A DNA stretch of 64,000 nt from Climacium dendroides. Lineage: Eukaryota; Streptophyta; Bryopsida; Hypnales; Climaciaceae. This document shows positions 60,229-64,000 of this stretch, piece after piece; positions within the stretch are counted from its first letter, which is position 1, and every line of letters begins with the position of its first letter. The DNA is taken from positions 24,184,047 through 24,248,046 of the forward strand of contig OX467087.1 of the NCBI GenBank assembly GCA_950106755.1. The letters run 5' to 3'. The translations under genes and the position numbers were made by a program. The notes under the pieces are model-generated. The model ran no database searches. It was given only the letters and a program-made list of their open reading frames with translations, and was not told the origin of the DNA.

Positions 60229-60769
60229 ATGGCCATGAATCCTGCGTCTATGACCTCGATGCTCCTGATTGCAGCGGCCGCCACTCTCTTCACGATGAAC
60301 ACCACAGATGGTCTGCGCTTTACAACATTCTTCATTCACCACCTTGTCAAAGTTTCTTAGAGATCAGCAGATACTTACATGTCATGCACTGTACAACCCA
60401 TGCCTTCCTATAGTCAATGAGGACAGGTTATTGAAGCCAGGTCTGAATGCAAGGTTTGAATCACTATTACTGAGTTTGACATTTCAATGCAATGCAGGCG
60501 CTGTGATCGACATTGTCAACCGCTGCGATGACATAATCACAGCTTGTGCTAGTTCGGATAGCGAGACAGCCTACTGTTACGTGCTGAACGGTAGCGTCGG
60601 CACCGTACAAATCGATGTGGAAAGCAGGTGGCAGGCAGGAGCAATCTGGGCACTTCCAGACAGCAGCGGGGATCCAGATGTTGGAATCCTTGCCAAAGTT
60701 CAGTCAAATGTCGCGGAAATCACTGTTGGCGGATCGAATAACACAGATTACTACGACATCAGCAATGTG
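60229..60769 (+). CDS. Thaumatin-like protein, short or partial (two exons seen)
   Basis: Exon 1 is 60229-60310 and exon 2 is 60498-60769, with GT..AG edges and matching phase (G + GC gives Gly). Exon 1 encodes a secretion signal (MAMNPASMTSMLLIAAAATL). Exon 2 begins AVIDIVNRCDDIITACASS, the usual thaumatin-like opening (xFxIxNxCxxTIWPA), and ends AEITVGGSNNTDYYDISNV, matching the family's AEFTLxxxxxxDFYDVSLVDG. The middle, with Cys-rich loops, is much shorter than in typical thaumatin-like proteins, and no exon for the C-terminal half is recognised downstream. A GTGAGT donor follows 60769, so either a further exon lies unrecognised or the gene is truncated. The family acts in the cell wall and in defence. 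Assignment is from motif recognition. Confidence 0.6.
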
Positions 60770-61063
60770 GTGAGTAGTTGACACCAGTCCCAGAGAGGGA
60801 CTTTCCTTTGCGAACAAATACTAGTCTCTGCTCTTCTGGTGTAAAGTCGATACAAATATCGGTAATCGTCTTGAAGTTTTGACGACGAAAAACGTAGTCT
60901 GAAAGTCAGCCCATATCCTCTGCTCCGGGATAACTCAGTCAGGACATTGAAACATGAATGTAACACAAGCCTGAAACCGGCACTGAATGTCAACTCATTT
61001 CTCGGTCAGTAAGATTGCCCGCTCACACCCCTGTAAATAAAATGGCTACTGACGATATGCTAG

Positions 61064-61115
61064 AGCAGAGTATGCTACAACTGACAATATGCTGTCAGTT
61101 GTAGCATACTCTGCT
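61064..61115. repeat. Perfect palindrome, 23-bp arms
   Basis: Arms 61064-61086 and 61093-61115 are exact reverse complements around a 6-base loop (ATATGC). It lies between the plus-strand thaumatin-like gene and the minus-strand ferredoxin reductase gene, about 180 bp past the latter's stop codon. Confidence 0.95.
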
Positions 61116-61292
61116 GTAAGCAGAATTAAAAACTTGCTTGAACGGATTCCGCAGCTGAGTGTATTAAATCTCGTGTAAATCACTCTGGAGTACAGCTTCA
61201 CGATTTCTCGTGCCCACCACTACAGCTAAGTTCTATCACTACAAAAATTATCTCAATGAGATGACTAGGAACTTCTGCAATAAGCGAGTGCG

Positions 61293-64000
61293 CTATCTCC
61301 CCGTTTCTGAAGAGACCTGTCTAGCAATCATAAGCATGTCATCCTTGGTTACGATTTTCTCTTGAGGTTTTCCCTTTTGTGAGCCAAGTTTTAACTCAGC
61401 TTCATGAATCATCAACCAATCGCCAAATGTGACGATGGGAATGCACCTTGTTTGCAACAAAGCCTGAAGCCCTTGGCTTCCTGGAGGGCAAGAGTTGGAC
61501 TGGGCACCCAAGTTTCCAGTCGCCCAGTCTTCATCAATACTTTGAACCTGAACAAATAAAAAAAATAACGTGTGAGTGATTATAAACAGCGACACTCACA
61601 GGGAATAAATGTTCCAGTGAACTTTATGCATCAATTAAAAGAGAACTCTCACAGCTGGAGTGGGTAACCGCGCTGAAAGAAGACAATATTACCGTGTCAT
61701 CAGCATCAATGACGTTGTCCCCAATGATACCAGTGGGACCCCTTTTAAGCCAACCCACAACAAATAGGCCTGCCTCAACGCTAGAACCTTGCTCCATGTT
61801 GCTCAACACACGACCCTTCGAGTTGGGAACCAAACCTGCAAGCTTATCAGCCATTAAAATCCAAATATGCATCCAAAACTATGAACATGTATGCAATGGC
61901 ACCATGAATTTTCATAGACACATACGCAAGCATATTAAAGGCGCACTACGACACCTACATAGAAGGCAAGACTTTAGTAGCCTTAGAGCACAGGTCGCCA
62001 AGTTGGATCATGAAAACCGAACCTTGACGGTGATCGAAAGGCAAACCCAGAACAGGGATCGACTTGTAACCAATACTCTTCAAGACCAGTCTGCAAAAGA
62101 TAAACAAAACATTAGGTCAATTAGGGGCTCCAGAACGTACACAAATAATCACATGGAAACGCTTGTCCTTCATCCTTGCCCAGGAAATACCGAATTAGGA
62201 ATCTGATCCAGAGCTGCATAGATGAAATATATATACGGAAGCAATATTTACAGAAGAATAAAGAGAATTACCCGCACGATACATCCTCGAACTCCCCAGT
62301 ACCAACAGCTCGCTGAAGCTTACCCTTCTCCCCTGCACGGTGACCACCGCTTCACTCGATCAAGGAAAACCAGTCGCATTCATAATGTCTCTTGCAATCT
62401 TGGGAACTTAAATACGAACTGGAGAAGAGAAAATTAACTGAGCACTAAAATATGCCCATTATTATTCACACAATATGCAGAGGGGTCGCATTCATGTCTT
62501 CTTTCAAATCCAGAATGAGTTGAAAATAGAAAGTCACCTTGCAGTACAGTCTTCTCCAATTTCACACCGGCAACTCGAGCACCATCACTGGATGATAATA
62601 TTTCAGCGGGATTCCTGAAGAACACAAATGAAAGCTCACGGCCTCCTGTACCGTGATTGGTGGAGGACTGCAATCCAGCAGCTTTTACAAATAGCTCATA
62701 GACACGCTTGTGCTTCCGACTGACTTTCATCTCATCCTGCAAGATTCCATATTGGCTGCAGCATGCAGCCAAATTCTGTTATCTTCAAAGAGTATGAGGT
62801 CGCCAGAATAACTACAAGTTCAAATCCTACATACCAGATGAAATAGCAAGCAGTAAAAAAAATCGCATACAAACGTTTTGTATAGGAAAGCAGTGGTTGT
62901 ATGTACACAAGTAAGCGTGTTCAGTGTCGGCATGAAAACCCACCAGGTCAGCAGGAGATGTGCCAAGATCACTTGCATGGACGTTCACTGAGAGACCCTT
63001 AATACCTGCAGTTACCCACTATCTCAGCATATTCTGGTAGCCAATTAACTCGACAAACTCTAGGGCATTACTACGAGACTAATCGCTTTGAATATTCCTC
63101 TCTTGATACGTCATCAAAAGATAACGTTATATCAATGTAATCCAAAATATTCCTTAACGAAAATAATAATTCATGAGAGGCAAAAAACGTAGTGGAAAGA
63201 CAGAAAACGTCAGGAACTTAGGGATGAACCAATGCACCTTTGGTAACATACCCATAATTTCCCGCAACTCTTTGCCAGTGCAAGCAGCCTGAACAGGTCC
63301 ACGACGCCCTACCAGAAGGACACGCCTGCATCCAAACAAGGTCTGCATTCACTACTTGAGCAAATCAACAGCCCTAGTAACACCTAAAACACCAAAGATA
63401 TTAGACGCAAAATCACTTGATCGATACACATATTTGAGCATCAATTTAAACATGAACTGAAGGGATAAAATGAAGAGATAATATCAATTAAATGTCCGCA
63501 ATTGGAAGAAGGAAGTTCAGAGGGAATTAGAGATAGCCAAGTGCACCTGATACGACTCTCCCGCAGTTGGGTGAGAGCATGTTCAGCAATATCAGTAGTA
63601 GCCAGCTCTTCTGTGGGACGGAGCAATATGCGAGCACAATCCAGAGCTACATTTCCCTGCCTCAAAATGACAACGTTTAGTACCAATAATAAGTTTTCTT
63701 CCGTCCACGACCTATTAAGGCGTGCTTGTCAGAGACAAAGCAGTACAAGTCAGCGAAACTTGATTGACACATTCACAGGTACAATTTCGGTGCATGGGTC
63801 TTGGCTCAACGGAGTCAAGCCAAACAATGAAACATGGGATACATAAGCCTACAAAGCATTCGCTAGTCCAAATACCTCAACCGATTGGCGAATCCATGGA
63901 AGTAATGGAGCACCCTAAACTATCAATTTCTAACAATTGTGGTCAATACGATCTCAATCAGAGAGTATGACAATTAGCAGTTTACCTGGCCGAGAATAAC
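61293..64000 (-). CDS. MFDR: Mitochondrial NADPH:adrenodoxin-type ferredoxin reductase, 3' part
   Basis: Minus-strand exons, all GT..AG with matching phases: 63986->64000 (continues outside), 63547-63656, 63252-63325, 62944-63005, 62538-62736, 62272-62332, 62023-62090, 61693-61835, 61293-61547 (stop TAG). About 328 C-terminal residues are in the window. Landmarks: [20 protein letters not shown] (NADPH-binding GxGxxA), [74 protein letters not shown] and [14 protein letters not shown] (FAD/NADP end motif). The enzyme passes electrons from NADPH via FAD to mitochondrial ferredoxin for Fe-S cluster and biotin synthesis. The N-terminal targeting and FAD-binding GxGxxG part lies beyond the window. 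No defect was seen. Confidence 0.95.

Noticed and set aside
1..64000. CRISPR arrays, bacterial operons, riboswitches, tRNA or rRNA genes
   Set aside because: No regular repeat-spacer structure, Shine-Dalgarno-led gene clusters or cloverleaf candidates were seen; the gene structures are eukaryotic.

Overview
This is nuclear DNA of a land plant. The evidence is spliceosomal genes with GT..AG introns, a plant-specific USP-domain receptor-like kinase, plant-type PP2C, SINA, NLR-LRR, GH17 and thaumatin-like fragments, and plant Helitrons. AT-rich, repeat-laden spacers separate a few gene islands of higher GC. The species cannot be fixed from the sequence; a non-seed plant or a large-genome seed plant would both fit.

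Layout. 1-17 kb is transposon graveyard: a LINE relic (about 2.6-3.2 kb, minus strand), a nearly intact pogo/CENP-B-like DNA transposon with exact ends and TA target duplication (3819-7185), a Tc1/mariner fossil (8.4-9.1 kb), a 48-bp foldback and diverged tandem repeats. 17077-24133 holds a nine-exon gene for an 870-residue USP-domain receptor-like cytoplasmic kinase; all exon phases agree and the Lys, HRD and DFG catalytic residues are present. 25083-25834 is a mariner/Stowaway-type non-autonomous element with three 76-bp internal repeats.

29.5-54.4 kb is a tandem duplication. One unit runs SINA relic, antisense LRR relic, unidentified ORF X, small non-autonomous Helitron, unidentified exon fragments, antisense PP2C pseudogene. 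Unit 1 is 29482-38322 and unit 2 is 38323-53486. A better-preserved SINA copy (53699-54423) follows. Unit 2 carries a 6955-bp Helitron (41841-48795, minus strand), and the matching position in unit 1 is an unoccupied site that fixes both element ends to the base. The implied order is: small Helitron, then tandem duplication, then large Helitron. Differential decay of the PP2C, ORF X and repeat arrays in the two units is not ordered further.

54.4-64 kb has an orphan GH17 exon, a short two-exon thaumatin-like gene or fragment with a signal peptide (60229-60769), a perfect 23-bp-arm palindrome, and the 3' part of a mitochondrial adrenodoxin-type ferredoxin reductase gene on the minus strand (61293 to the window edge), reconstructed over nine exons.

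The two well-supported host genes are the kinase (signalling) and the ferredoxin reductase (mitochondrial electron transfer for Fe-S and biotin synthesis). They are not functionally linked. The most notable material is the structure of the mobile and duplicated DNA. I see no bacterial-type operon, CRISPR array, rRNA or tRNA gene.
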